Below, in pieces: positions 1 through 11,438 of a stretch of 64,000 nt of DNA. The stretch is taken from NCBI RefSeq assembly GCF_003265705.1, contig NW_020312904.1:5738940-5802939 (forward strand), in the 5' to 3' direction. Position 1 is the first letter of the stretch. Each line of letters opens with the position of its first letter. The notes under the pieces were generated by a model. It did not search any database, was not told the origin of the DNA, and was given only the letters and a program-made list of their open reading frames with translations. Source of the stretch: Callorhinus ursinus. Taxonomy: Eukaryota; Chordata; Mammalia; Carnivora; Otariidae. The position numbers and the translations under genes were made by a program.

Positions 1-805
1 AGATAAATAGAAACGGCCAACAGGCACGTGAAAAGATGTTCAAAATCACTGATCATTAAGGACTTGCAAATCAAAACCACACTGAGATACCACCTTATAC
101 CTACTAGGATGATTTCAATTAAAAATATATAATAATAAAATTTTGGAAATTAAAAATAATAAGTGTTGGCAAGAATGTGAACGAATAGGACCCTCAGACA
201 TGGCTGGTGAGAATGTAAAATGGTGCAGCCACTGTGGAAACCAGTTTGACAGTTCCTCAAGACGTTACGCATAGAATCACCATATGACCCAGTGGTTCTG
301 CCTATAGGTATATACCTAAGAAATGAAAACCTATGTCCACGCAGGAAAACCTGTACACAAACGTTCATAATAGCATTATTCAAAATAGCCCAAAGATGGA
401 AACAATACAAATGTCTCTCATCAAATGAGTGGATAAACAAATTGCCCTCTGTCCATGCAATGGAATATTCTTCAGCCATAACAAGGGAGAAAGTGCTGAT
501 ACATGCTGCAACACAGATGAGCCTCAAAAGCCTGCTCATTGAAAGAAATGATCTCTTTTATGTGAAATGTCCAGAATATGCAAATCCAGAGACAACAGAT
601 TAGAGATTATGAGGGTGGAGGGCAGAGGAAAGGAGAAATGGGGAGTGATTACTTGGCAGATACGGGCTATTTTATGGAGGGATGGAAAGTTTTGAAACTA
701 GAGCAAGCTGGTGGTTGCACAACATTCTGAATACAAAAGATACCACCGAACTAAACCCTTGAAACTGGTTATATTTTATGTGACTTTTACTTCAGTGTTT
801 TAAGA
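1..805 (+). mobile_element. old L1 3' end fragment
   Basis: Sequence typical of mammalian L1M 3' ends (the stretch around GAATGTAAAATGGTGCAGCC at 209 and AACAATACAAATGTCTCTCA). It includes decayed ORF2 C-terminal and 3' UTR sequence and no intact reverse transcriptase frame. Confidence 0.75.
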
Positions 806-872
806 AACAGCATTCTAGCACAGTTAAGGAAACGATAAAAAATGTTGCATATTCACACCTCCTAATAAGACT

Positions 873-1071
873 TTTATTTTTTTTAAGATTTTATTTATTT
901 ATTTGTCAGAGAAAGACACGGCAGGGAGGGAACACAAGCAGGGGGAGTGGGAGAGGGAGAAGCAGGCTCCCCGCCGAGCAGGGAGCCCGATGGGGGGCTC
1001 GATCCTAGGACCCTGGGATCATGACCTGGGTTGAAGGCAGACGCTTAACAACTGAGCCACCCAGGCGCCCC
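873..1071 (-). mobile_element. SINEC (tRNA-derived CAN-SINE)
   Basis: Antisense copy: T-run, AAGATTTTATTTATTT, GA-rich body and a terminal CCACCCAGGCGCCCC tRNA-like head. Confidence 0.9.
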
Positions 1072-1079
1072 TATGTTTT

Positions 1080-1257
1080 ATTTTTTTTAAAGATTTTACT
1101 TATTTGAGAGAGAGAGAACACGAGTCAGGGGAGGGGCAGAGGGACAAGCAGACTCCCTGTTGAACAAGGGAACCCGATGTGGGGCTCGATCCCGGGACCC
1201 CGTGATATGACCTGAGCCGAAGGCAGACACCTAACAACTGAGCCACCCAGGCACCCC
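1080..1257 (-). mobile_element. SINEC
   Basis: A second antisense copy directly after the first, ending GCACCCC. Confidence 0.87.
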
Positions 1258-1879
1258 TAATAAAACTATTTTATACACACATAGGTTTTCTGTGCACATA
1301 ATTTGCAGAGTTATAGTTTATGTATATCCTGTGTTTTTTCACTTGACGTTTTGCATAGTTCTTTTAACACCTGCGTGGGAGGACTTCCGTGTGCCCTCTC
1401 CACTTTCTGTGGGTTCTTTGCTACTTCCTACCTCAGGCTCTCATTGTATTTGCTCCACAATGTGCTCCCTACCTGTGTAAGGGGCCAACAGTCCAGTACA
1501 AATGTATGTAGGTGCTGAGGGAAGGAAGATGTGCTAGGAAGGGTGCAGGGTGTGCTCCTCAGACCCTCTCTGTGGTCCCAGGAAACCCTGGACTCGTCCC
1601 TTAACCTCTCCTTGGTCCAGTCATCCCCTCCCCCAGGGAGCAGACCCAGGACCAGGATGACGGATGTCCAGTCGTCACAGGCCGTTCTTACCTCACGATC
1701 ACGGGCTGCCTGCCCCAGGCACAGCCTGTCCTCTCACCTCGAACTTGAGCCGCCCTGAACCAGGAGCTCTACATTTCCCTTCATTTGTCTTGGCAGTGTC
1801 AGCTCCAGCTCCAAGTGAGGGCAGTAAAGCTTGATTTATGAGAATCCTGTTATTGAAATTCTGATGCGCAGTTGTCACA

Positions 1880-2000
1880 ACAATCCAGGCAGATGAGATA
1901 GTATTATCCTCATTTTACTAACTGAAAATTTGAACCTGAAAGGTCATGACTTGCCCAAAACAGTATATGTAGCTCCAAGTCTGTTCCTTTGCACTTGCTC
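1880..2000 (-). mobile_element. MIR-like fragment
   Basis: Antisense MIR core pattern (TTATCCTCATTTTAC...CTTGCCCAAAACAG), decayed. Confidence 0.35.
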
Positions 2001-2008
2001 CCTGCACC

Positions 2009-2231
2009 AGGGTTTCTCACCAGCAGCACTGTTGATGTTTTGGACCAGATAACTTGATTTGGGTGGGGCTGTGCATTGTAGGATGTGGAGCAGCATCCCT
2101 GACTTCTGCCCACCAGATGCCAGTAACATGCGCGCGTACGCCCCCAACGCACACACTCCGCTGTTGTGACAATCACAAGTGTCCCCAGACCCTGCCCCAA
2201 GGCAAGATCACCCCTGGTTAAGAACCGCATC
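2009..2231 (-). mobile_element. MER20 (hAT-Charlie DNA transposon fossil)
   Basis: Contains GCATTGTAGGATGT, GCAGCATCCCTG, CCAGATGCCAGTA and a closing GGTTAAGAACC, as in MER20 in reverse orientation. Confidence 0.7.
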
Positions 2232-2491
2232 CTACAGCAAGCCAGCTTTAAGGCTGGGAGCTCCGTGGTTTTGTTTGTATGGTGCTAAGGACAGCACCCA
2301 CCTCTCTCATGACGGTGGTGCTGTCTCTGTGTAGTAGAGATACGAAGAACTGTGGCCTTGGGGACTGCTGATAACTACCAGCGTCAGCGTCTCCAGCACG
2401 CTGGGTGAACTCGCGCTTTGTCTCGCGGGTCTGGGCTTCCCCCGCTTCATCACCTGCCCTGATTGTTCCAAATGCGCTTCTCTCTGGATAG

Positions 2492-2709
2492 GTTTGTATG
2501 CGGTGAAAGTCCGAGCCGAGGCCATGCAGGAAGCCTCGGAAGCTGTCCCCAGCGGGATGTTGTCTGTCCTCGGCCAGCCTCAGTCCAAGTTCACTTTCGC
2601 CTGTTTAGAAGCCCGGGAACACTGCAAGACTTTGGGCATAGAGAACCCCGTGTGTGAGGTGGCCAACTACCTCTTTCCTGATTGCAGGGTGATCTCAGGA
2701 CACCTGGAG
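2492..2709 (+). CDS. MCAT: MCAT coding exon 3 (internal exon), mitochondrial malonyl-CoA:ACP acyltransferase
   Basis: Malonyl-CoA:acyl-carrier-protein acyltransferase moves malonyl groups from CoA to mitochondrial ACP for type II fatty acid synthesis in the matrix, the pathway that supplies lipoic acid. This exon encodes 72 whole codons plus two bases; its translation begins LYAVKVRAEAMQEASE and ends CRVISGHLE, closely matching the middle of mammalian MCAT as I remember it. The acceptor is a pyrimidine-rich tract ending ATAG at 2491, and the first two bases complete a split Gly codon. The donor follows CTGGAG as GTTGGT at 2710, leaving phase 0. The upstream exons with the nucleophilic Ser (GFSVGE motif) lie left of the window. 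Certain on family; exon number assumes the four-exon human structure. Confidence 0.95.
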
Positions 2710-4744
2710 GTTGGTACTGATGGGAACAGCCTTCCTAGACCCCAGCCCATACAGAAGGTTAGAATTGTCCCGCCCACAGTAGGGAGCCCATGAGGGTGTG
2801 ATGGGTGTTCTGCCAAGCCATGGTCTCTGGGAAGTATCTGAGGGCAAGCAGGGGCGGGGGGGCAGAGTGACAGGGTGGCAGGGGGGAGGTGGCGTGAGCA
2901 CTGCAGAGGGAGGCAAGAGGCTGGGATGCTGTCCCCACTCCACCATGCATAGACGAGGACCTTGAGCAAATCACCTAGCCCACCTAGGTAAAGGGGTTGG
3001 ACCAGATGATCCCCAGGGCCTTCCTGTAGTAAGTTCTGGGGTTCTCACCTCTGATCTGGTTGCTTCCTTCGCGAGAGGAGAAGCCATTCCTGGTAGGTTA
3101 CTCTGCCCCACTGTACCTTTCAGGTATCGTTTTTATTGAGCCCAAGTTCATTTTCTTTCCTTCCTTCTGTCCTTCCTTCCATTCACTGCTTCCCTAGACA
3201 TTTCTCAAGCAGCTCCTCTGTAACAGGCCCTGAGGGTAGGTACCTGGACTGATAAGCTGGGAACGGGTGACTGTGGGTTTAGGGCACAGTAAGGGTCAGG
3301 CTGGCTGCCCGGAGGCCTGAGGAGGTGACACCAGGAGCGGTGCATGGAGGGTACATTTGCCGGGAAGAGGGGAGGCAGGGAGGCAGGGAGGCAGCGAGCA
3401 GCCGACGGCAAAGTGCAGCTGGGCACTGAGGGCCTGGCCCCGGGTTGCTGAGTCCACGCCGGATCCCGCACAAGGGGCTGCAGCTGCAGGGCCAGTGTCT
3501 ACACAGCTCGTGTCATGTAGACCTTGCAGCCAGCTTGTGTTCCCCAGAAGGGAGTCCTCTGTGTGCTTAACACACGAGGAAGCTGAGGCAGAGGGAGAGG
3601 CCAGTGCTTAGAGATGGTGGAGGCAGAACGGAGTGCCAGTCTGTCTCATTCTGGAACCTTCTTCCTCCACTCGACTGCACTCAGTCTGCCATCCCCTGAG
3701 AGGCCTTGCCGATATGCCAGGAGTCTGTCCATCTCCTCGGAACCAGCGAGAGTCTCTCCTGTGACAGTTCTGAGGGCATAGGAGGATGGGTGACAGTGGC
3801 CCCACGTGGATCGTGGAACTGGTTGCTCGTTCCCATTAACAGCCTTGGAACGGCCCCGAAGTGGGTGGGGAGGGGCCCCAAACCAGGGCTGGCATCTCCT
3901 TGCGCAGCTCCCAGACATTTGGGTACATGGGATGACAACTCCTCGGATTCCCAGCGTTAGCCTTTTGGTGCCAAAGCAAAGAGCTCAGGTGAAGGCAGGG
4001 CTTTCCTGAGCAGTAGAGTCCCTTTACAACCACTGATTGGTAAAAACCCCTTGACCTCTGCCTCCTGGGCCCTGAGGCTATGGCCTTGACTCCTGTGGCC
4101 CCAGCCTGGGATGCGACCTGGATGAGTCCAGAGGCCTTATGTGGAAAGCACTGTGAGATGCTGAAATGAGTAGCCATCCATGCAGACACCACTGACCAGA
4201 CAGCCCAGGCACGGCGGGAAGGACCCAAAAGGCCGGTGTTCAGAGGGGCTACTGGGTGCCCCTCAGCAAGATGGGGCTGGAGGACGGGTGGCGGTGATGT
4301 GAAGCGTCAGGATAGGCTGGACCCTGCTGCAGTGACAGGCAGCCTGGCCCCTCAGTGCTTCCCACAGCTGGGGTCCCACTTCCGTTGCGGTTTGCTTCGC
4401 TGTGCTGAGCTCGGCCGCACTGGGCTCTGGCCGGCGCTCAGGCCGCTGTAGCAGCCTATGTGGGACGCCGACAGCCTCCCGGCCTGGGACAGTGACACGC
4501 GGTGAGCCACAGGCTGCGCTGGCCTCTGCAGGGAGGGGCCCACAGAGACGGGTCACCAAGTGCCGTCCAACCAAAAATACGAATCCTTCCTACCCTCCGG
4601 GGGCACAAAGAGCCATCCTGTTACCTAGTTTTTTCCAGTGTACATGGATGGGCTCGGCAGGCAAGACAGTTGCTGACGGTCACATAGCACTTATGTGCCA
4701 AGCAGAGTTCTCCTGGATGGCCCGTGGGTTGGCCAGTGTGGTCC

Positions 4745-4830
4745 CCCTTTTATAGATGAGGGAACTGAGGGACAGAGAGGTAAGGCAAAATCACCCAAGG
4801 TCAGGCAGCTGCAGGGCTCACCTTCTGTCT
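4745..4830 (-). mobile_element. MIR-like fragment
   Basis: Antisense core TTTATAGATGAGGGAACTGAG followed by a CCCAAGGTCAGGCAGC motif. Confidence 0.45.
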
Positions 4831-5203
4831 TCCAGGGAACAGCTGGCCCAGCCTCCGTGCACCTGTGGATGGTGGCAGGATGGTGGCAGGCCAGAGACGG
4901 GGCCAGAGAGACTGGTGACAGTTTAGCACACAGGAAACCCTTCGGCAGAGCCCAGGGGAGGACCATCAGGGTGGCAGGCCCCGGACTGTGTCCTAAGGGC
5001 CTAGGGTCTCTTAAGAATATCTACTGTTTTTAAATTATTTGCAAATTATGTAGTTTGCAAACAGCTCCAAGTTTGGGCCTGTTAGCCTGGGAGGCCCCTT
5101 CTAAGCTGAGACGCCCTTCAAGGGAAGGCTTTTGGCTTCAGGGAGACAGAGCTCTTTTCTCAAGAGAAAGCTCAAGATGATGGGGTTCCGATAGAAATGA
5201 GGA

Positions 5204-5409
5204 GGGCGCCTGGGTGGCTCAGATGGTTAAGCGTCTGCCTTCGGCTCAGGTCATGATCCCAGGGTCCTGGGATCGAGTCCCGCATCGGGCTCCCTGCTCC
5301 TTGGGAGCCTGCTTCTCCCTCTGCTTCTCTCGCTTTCTCTCTCCATCTCTCTCTCCCTCTGTCTCTCATGAATACATAAACAAACTCTTTAAAAAAAAAA
5401 AAGAAAGAA
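5204..5409 (+). mobile_element. SINEC with 11-bp target-site duplication
   Basis: Sense copy starting GGGCGCCTGGGTGGCTCAG and ending in an A-rich tail. AGAAATGAGGA flanks it at 5193-5203 and 5410-5420. Confidence 0.95.
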
Positions 5410-5446
5410 AGAAATGAGGATTGGAGCCTCCGGAATTTTTATCTTT

Positions 5447-5637
5447 TTTTTTTTTTTAAGGTTTTAATTTATTTGACAGAGACACAGCGAGAGAGGGAAC
5501 ACAAGCAGGGGGAGTGGGAGAGGGAGAAGCAGGCTTCCCATCGAGCAGGGAGCCCGATGCGGGGCTCAATCCCAGGACCCTGGGATCATGACCTGAGCCG
5601 AAGGCAGACGCTTAACGACTGAGCCACCCAGGCGCCT
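5447..5637 (-). mobile_element. SINEC
   Basis: Antisense copy flanked by near-identical GGAATTTTTATC and GGAAGTTTTATC. Confidence 0.92.
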
Positions 5638-5704
5638 CTGGAAGTTTTATCTTGAGGGCTATGGAGTAATAAGAAGACAGGCTTATTAAAAATTGTGAAG
5701 GGTA

Positions 5705-5896
5705 GGGCGCCTGGGTGGCTCAGTTGGTTGAGCGACTGCCTTCGGCTCAGGTCATGGTCCTGGAGTCCCGGGATCGAGTCCCGCACCGGGCTCCCTGCTC
5801 GGCGGGGAGTCTGCTTCTCCCTCTGACCCTCCCCCCTCTCATGTGCTCTCTCTCTTTCTCACTCTCTCAAAAATAAATAAATAAATCTTAAAAAAA
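5705..5896 (+). mobile_element. SINEC with target-site duplication
   Basis: Sense copy flanked on both sides by AAAATTGTGAAGGGTA. Confidence 0.95.
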
Positions 5897-5959
5897 AAAA
5901 ATTGTGAAGGGTAGCCAGCTTATAATTGCAAACTCACACTAGGTAGGGCGTTCTCATGT

Positions 5960-6090
5960 TGTCAGACCCTTTCACACCTCCTGTCTGATCGCTTCCCAGC
6001 AACCTTGTGAAGCAGCTGAAATTGTGCTGTGTGGATGACAGAAGTTGAGAGGTTGAATGATCTGCCCAGCGCCCCCAGGACAGTGAATGA
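5960..6090 (-). mobile_element. MIR-like fragment
   Basis: Decayed antisense MIR pattern (CCTTGTGAAGCAGCTG...TTGAATGATCTGCCCAG). Confidence 0.3.
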
Positions 6091-6364
6091 GGCGCTGGGG
6101 TGGACCACGTTCCCCAGCCTCGATCTCTTTCAGCCCCACCGTGGCCGCCTGCCCAGGAGGGCTGTGTGAGTGGTCGCAGCCCCAGAGGAGGCCTTCTGGG
6201 TCACCGTGTACACGACCGATCTGTACTGGAACAAAGAGGTGAAGGGAGCCTGTCCTCACAACTGTCTGCAGGATGAAGCATGCCGATGTGCCAGTGGGGG
6301 CCGCCTCGCCGTGTTTCTTCCCCTAAGATGTCCTTGGCTTAAACTTCCTTCCTTTTTCATCCAG

Positions 6365-6775
6365 GCGCTGCAGTTCCTCCAGAAGAATTCCTCCAAGTAT
6401 CACTTCAGACGCACCAAGATGCTGCCCGTTAGCGGGGGGTTCCATACCCGCCTCATGGAGCCAGCCTTGGAGCCCCTGGCACAAGTTCTAAAGTCGATTG
6501 GTGTCAAGAAGCCTCTGGTTTCCGTCCACTCGAACGTCGATGGGAACAGATACATGCATCCCAAACACGTCCAGAAACTGCTGGTGCGGCAGGTGGTCTC
6601 CCCGGTGAAGTGGGAGCAGACGATGCATGCCATATACGAGAGGAAGAAAGGCACGGAGTTCCCCCAGACTTTTGAAGTGGGCCCTGGGAATCAGCTGGGG
6701 ACCATCCTGAAGAGCTGTAACCTGCAGGCTTGGAAGTCCTACAGGCCCGTGGAGGTGCTGGAGGACGGGACCTAG
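6365..6775 (+). CDS. MCAT: MCAT last coding exon (C-terminal 136 residues and stop)
   Basis: This exon follows a CATCCAG acceptor at 6364 and joins in phase 0 to the exon ending at 2709. It begins ALQFLQKNSSKYHFRRTKM. The GGFHTRLMEP motif near codon 27 carries the catalytic histidine of the acyltransferase fold, and KWEQTMHAIYERKKG and EVGPGNQLG are conserved C-terminal features. The frame ends with TAG at 6773. Compared with the human protein as recalled, the tail after AWKSYRPVEVL is about ten residues shorter. An open frame continues upstream of 6365 to about 6170, but this is intronic read-through. BIK converges on this gene from the minus strand about 4.6 kb downstream. Confidence 0.95.
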   Translation, partial: ALQFLQKNSSKYHFRRTKMLPVSGGFHTRLMEPALEPLAQVLKSIGVKKPLVSVHSNVDGNRYMHPKHVQKLLVRQVVSPVKWEQTMHAIYERKKGTEFPQTFEVGPGNQLGTILKSCNLQAWKSYRPVEVLEDGT

Positions 6776-6947
6776 ACCAGGCCCCCCGGCGGATCTCCTG
6801 GTGCCCGGGGCGGCGGGGGCGCAGCTTAGGAGGGAGAAGGGGACCCAGGAGGGGCTGCAGCGGGCCTGGACCTGCTGCCCTGCCTGTCCCCTGGCTTCCT
6901 CCTCCGAGTGATTGGGAGGCAGTGTTTGCAAAGTGGTTTGAAGGCCA

Positions 6948-6953
6948 CATAAA
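6948..6953 (+). terminator. MCAT: candidate MCAT polyadenylation signal (variant CATAAA)
   Basis: A CATAAA hexamer lies about 170 bases after the MCAT stop. I saw no AATAAA between the stop and the SINE at 7966, so this variant is the best nearby candidate. A more distal site, including AATAAA motifs inside that SINE near 8128, is possible. Confidence 0.25.
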
Positions 6954-7965
6954 AAGCACTGAAAGTGAGTTATTTCTTTACCTGCCAAGGTCCGTTTCTC
7001 GCCCCCCTCGCCCCCAGGCCTGTTCCAAGGCTGGGGGGAAAGCTGCAGCCAGGCCAGAAGAGTCTGCCTGGAGGCAGACCTCACACCCCTGGGCTCCGGT
7101 GGCTCCTCTGTGGGCTGGGAAGGCTTGGCCCGTGGCCTGTCACTCCACCCACAGCCAAACCTCAGCCCTTTCATCACGGAAAGCAAAGGGCTTTCAAGAC
7201 ACCACAGGCCGGGGCAGCCACCCTGTCCACCCCTCTCTCCGTAGTTGGGAGACTCGGTCCCACATTTGTTTATCTACCCAACAGGTGGTATTGAGCACCT
7301 GCTGTCTACCTGTAAGCAAGTGGCCTCTGCCCTGGTGGGGAAGAGTCGGTAGAGTCGGTAGCCAGGCGGGAAGGGTCTGGGGAGGCTGGCTGAGGGCCCC
7401 GTTTCCTCCCCCGCCCCCAGGCGTCCCTGCAGACAGTGATCCCCAGGTGTCTACTCTGTGGCCGTGACCTCCCGTGGCACAGGCCACCCCCCCTAGCGCT
7501 TCTCTGCCCTCTCCACACCGTAGCAAAGCGCAGCCTCTCGGTGGACGCTGCTCCTGCACTGATACTAAACAGGAGTCATTCTAAGCTCCTCGGTGGCTTT
7601 TTCCTTCATCAGTGATAGTGGGAAACCCACTCAGGTACGGGATCTCTGCATTTGTCTGTAATTGTCTGTGTAGACACCCCCCAAATCCCGGGTAGGTTTC
7701 TCATTTTTAATTCCGCAGGGTTTCTCAGCAGGGGCCCTGTCCGCCTCTGGGCAGAACTGGCTCATGATGTGAGCCGCTGTCCTGGCTCCCAGCCACTCGG
7801 TGCCAGTGACCCTTCCAGATGTCGTGACCCCCGCACATGCCCACGTGTGTCCGCAGCACCGGCGGCGAGCCCCTGTGAATAGGACCACGGAACCCGATCT
7901 TCCCCACAGCCTGAGTCTGAGTGTTCTCTGGAGTTCAGTGACGATCTCTCACAACTCCCATTTTA

Positions 7966-8167
7966 GGGCGCCTGGTGGCTCAGTCGTTAAGCGACTGCCT
8001 TCGGCTCAGGTCATGATCCTGGAGTCCCGGGATCGAGTCCCGCATCGGGCTCCCCGCTCAGTGGGAAGCCTGCTTCTCCCTCTGACCCTCTTCCCTCTCG
8101 CGCTCTCATTCTCTCTCTCTCTCTCAAATAAATAAATAAAATCTTAAAAAATAAAAACAAAAAAAAC
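7966..8167 (+). mobile_element. SINEC
   Basis: Sense copy flanked by CTCCCATTTTAG (7954) and CTCCCATCTTAG (8168). Confidence 0.93.
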
Positions 8168-9869
8168 CTCCCATCTTAGAAATTTTCAAATGTTCACAAA
8201 GAACCTTGCTGTTATTTTTGGTGGGCAGCAAAGCAAAGTTTATGGAGCAATAGTACAAAGCTCCCAAAGAGGGAGGGGACCCAAGAGGGTTGCCCGAAAC
8301 TTGCTATTATTTTTAAAGAGCGTGGAGTCTGTCTGAACCCTCCCCCGAGCACCGTGGCAGTGGCCGCCCTGGGAGACTCTCCAGGCCAGGCCTGCGTTCT
8401 CTGGCTGTGCTGCGGGCAGGATGGTGTGGCACTTACACTCGGCTCTGAGGAGCACAGTCCCACATAAGGGAGCTGGAGAAGCGGCGGAGGGGAAGTGTTC
8501 CCGCATGGCAGGCCTCCCTGCTTCTCTGGGCACAGCCCTTTTCCTCAGGATCCAGCCAGACTCCAAGCCACAGGAGGGAGAAGGAACAGCAATCAAAGGG
8601 CATATGGTGCTGCCTTAAGGAAGGTTCCAGAAAGCTGGCAAAGTCTCTGGCTACACTGCAGGGGCTGCCCAGTAGGGGGAACCCAAAGGTGCGGGCAGGC
8701 AGTGCTCACCTCCACGACGGGAGCCCTGGGCTGGGTGGATGCGCCCTTGCCCCGCCCCCGCCCCTGCAGACTTTTGAGTCTGGATCAGTGACAGCAGCAT
8801 AGGGTGGGGAGGGGAGTCTGGGGGCGGGGGGCGGGGGGCGCGGAGCGCAGGGTCTGGGGTGAGAGCCTGAGGGGCTGTGGTGGATCCTACATCCTGCTTC
8901 TTGGCAGGATCTGGGCGAGTGTGTGCCCCCTTAAGAATACCCCACACCATCGTTGGCCCCATGGAGCTGGCCGGCCCCGAGGTAGGCACACCTGCCACCA
9001 CGTTTGCGTCCCATGCCCGTGGAGACCCTGGGCCTGTTTCTCGTTTCTCTTTCCAGCAGCTTGCCTCCCTCGGTCCGCCTGGAATTGGGCGCTGCTTCCC
9101 TGCCTGGCAGGAACGGGCTTCCCTGGGCACGTTCTAAGAGAATCAGATCTTGCAGCCCCAGAAATCTTGACGGGACCAAGGGCCTTGACCAAAAGCCTCA
9201 GAAACAGCAAAGATGACGGAGCCCCTCACACCCCCGCAGCCTTGTCACCTCCTCTGGGCAGGTGCTTCACTGTTTGCAGTGGCCTCCACCCCAGGCCCCC
9301 CATGGAATAGGGGTCTGTGTCCACCCCGTGGCAGTGGCCCTGGGACCCGCTGCAGAGGTGCACCAGGAGATGGGAGCATTGTGGGGCGATTCTCTAGGGA
9401 TCATGAGGCCGCTGGGTAAGCACGTTACCCCTGCTTCCCTTCCTAGTAGGGCTAGGCCTCCAGTCCTCCCTTTTTGGGGTTGGACAGTGATTTCTGGTAT
9501 CACTGTTGCTAAGCATCTGTTTGCAACTTGTGGAAGTTGCCCCGCAGATCAGCCAGACTGGGTTTGACCATGACCCCTTCCCCATCTGGGCCTCAGCGTC
9601 TCACCACCCCCTGCAGGCTGGACTAAGATGGCATCAGTGGGCAAAGACCCCGATCTGGTTGGGATCAGAGGATCCCGGTGCCACCCTGGTCAAGCCCCTT
9701 CCTTCTCTGGGCCTCGGGTTCCCACTTGTAGGCTGGGCTGTCTTGAGCAGACGAGTGAAATGCCGGCTCCAGATGCAGCCGCATCCACCTCGTGTGGGGG
9801 CGCAGAAGCTGTGGCACGCTCCTCACGGCCCCAGGGTTGGCATGAACTGACGAGACAGCAAGTCAGACA

Positions 9870-10130
9870 CTGGCCCAAGCCACCCCAGGGCCTTTGTATG
9901 TGCTGCTCCCCCTCGCTGGGTGACGCCTTCGTTTTCTCCACAGCCGGCGTGTTCCAGGTCTCATCCACCCCCCAGCCCCATTTTCTCAGCCCTTTATTGC
10001 CCTTAGAACACAGCCCCCAATCCTTAGCGTCTTTGTGTGCTTGTTAAAGAGTATGTGTGATTTGAGGGACCATGTCTTCACCCCAACCCCAGAACCCGTG
10101 CCCAAGCCTAGCGCAGTAGGGGTTCCGCTG
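9870..10130 (+). mobile_element. L2-like fragment
   Basis: CAGGGCCTTTGTATGTGCTG and nearby text resemble the L2 3' region; strongly decayed. Confidence 0.35.
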
Positions 10131-10462
10131 ACACCCATGGGTGGGAAGAATGTTGCAAACCCTAGAACACCTGGGGAGGGGGTCCCCAAATTCCTGCAGG
10201 GAGGAGCCACTGCATCGGCTGCACCTGGGGGCTCCACAAACAGCCATTTGCACTCCCTCCTCTCTCTGAAGAAGCCCAAGCTCCCCAGGAAGCTACAGGC
10301 AGCCCTGGCCACATGGAACACCTCAGGTGGGTACATGGCTGGGTGGGCAGTTTTGTCCCAAGAGCTTAGGAGCAAGCTGGTGCTAGGTGAACAGGGAGAA
10401 CTCCCTAAAGAGGTGCCTCGGGGTTTGGCCTCGCCACATCCCTAGTTAACGGATTCTCCAGT

Positions 10463-10490
10463 GGGGCCCCGGGGCCCCGGGGCCCCGGGG
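10463..10490. repeat. self-complementary GGGGCCCC run
   Basis: Three and a half units of GGGGCCCC, able to pair with themselves as a perfect GC hairpin. Confidence 0.95.
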
Positions 10491-10929
10491 TCAATGCAGC
10501 CACATAGGGAAAGCCCTGGGTCACTTCCGGGTCTATAAACTTGGTGGGTATCTGTCCAGGGGTGGAGTGTCCTTTGGGTGGAGCAGGATGTCAGGATGGA
10601 ACATTCCCAGCAAGGACCTGGGAACCGGCAGACTCTGGGCTTGCCTGTGAGGTTTTGGGAGGGGCTGGCACAGCCCCAAGGGACCATTTACAGGAAAGGA
10701 GGCGGGAAGCCAGGCTGTGAAGGGCCAGACCCTCGAGAGCTGTGACACAGAAAGCCCAGTGGTGGCTGGGAGGGTCCCTTCAGTCATGAGGGTCGGAGGG
10801 GGCAGCTGGGAGTGGGTAAAGAAGGCTCTCCAAATCCAGGACCTGAAGGGGACAGAAGAGGAGGCTGCAGAAGATGGGGGGCTCACCCCAGCCCAGGGTT
10901 GGCATTTGAGATAGGGGGGACTGTGGAGC

Positions 10930-10958
10930 GGGGGGGGGGGGGCGGGAGGGGGGGGGGG
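10930..10958. repeat. G-rich tract
   Basis: Near-homopolymer of G broken by single C and A bases. Confidence 0.9.
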
Positions 10959-11432
10959 AGTCAGAGCGCAAGTTCTGGAGAGAGCACCTAACACAGTCTA
11001 GAAACAGCACTAGGCCCAGGTCTGCGGCAGGCTGAGCCCACATGGTGGGTGCCCCTCGTCCAGCCCCTTCTCCCCAGCACACCTATGTGAGTAGCCCCAC
11101 AGGCTGCACTGCTCCGGCAGGGAGCGCTGGATGAGCCAATGTGGGGAGGGCAGGCAGCCCAATTTTAAGAGGCTGACAGCCCAAAGGAAATAATCCCTAA
11201 TGGTAGATTTCAGGCACCGGGCATGACAAGAGCAGGAGTAAACCTGATTGTGTTGGGCCAAACTTCATGACAGCAGGTGCAGGAAAGAGCCTGCAGGTGT
11301 GTGGTCACGCACAGGTGGCTAGGCCCACACCCCGCCCTTACTCTCTCCTCCCCCGATTCTCCCACCAGGGGCAAGATGGAGCCCACACGGCAAACCCCCA
11401 GAGAGGACCAGAGACCAGCTGGAAACCAACAT

Positions 11433-11438
11433 TTTATT
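11433..11438 (-). terminator. BIK: BIK polyadenylation signal AATAAA
   Basis: The plus strand reads TTTATT here, giving AATAAA on the minus strand about 400 bases past the BIK stop codon. That fits a short BIK 3' UTR running from 11836 to roughly 11415. Confidence 0.7.

Larger units (their letters stand above)
1..2491 (+). other. MCAT: MCAT intron upstream of exon 3 (partial)
   Basis: Repeat-rich intronic DNA: an L1 3' end, two SINEs and a MER20 fossil. The stretch 1260-1880 has no recognisable feature. Confidence 0.8.
2710..6364 (+). other. MCAT: MCAT last intron
   Basis: Phase-0 intron of 3.65 kb with three SINEC insertions clustered at 5204-5900. From 2710 to 4740 I recognise no repeat or exon. 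Confidence 0.85.
6776..11414. other. MCAT 3' UTR and MCAT-BIK convergent intergenic region
   Basis: The two genes point at each other across this stretch. It contains the MCAT 3' UTR, one SINE at 7966, an L2-like fragment near 9870-10130, a self-complementary GGGGCCCC run and a G tract. No further gene is seen. Confidence 0.75.

Noticed and set aside
292..603. 103-codon plus-strand frame
   Set aside because: Decayed L1 3' end sequence, not a host gene.
5204..5300. tRNA gene-like A and B boxes in SINE heads
   Set aside because: The tRNA similarity is the SINE's origin; no intact tRNA cloverleaf with an acceptor stem is present.
5214..5417. Small frames such as MAQMVKRLPSAQVMIPGSWD
   Set aside because: They recur wherever a SINEC copy occurs and are SINE sequence, not protein genes.
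6170..6364. In-frame 5' extension of the MCAT last exon with an ATG at 6170
   Set aside because: A clear acceptor at 6364 and continuity with the previous exon show this is intron.
6488..7186. 232-codon minus-strand frame opposite the MCAT last exon
   Set aside because: Antisense shadow of a real coding exon; no homology recognised.
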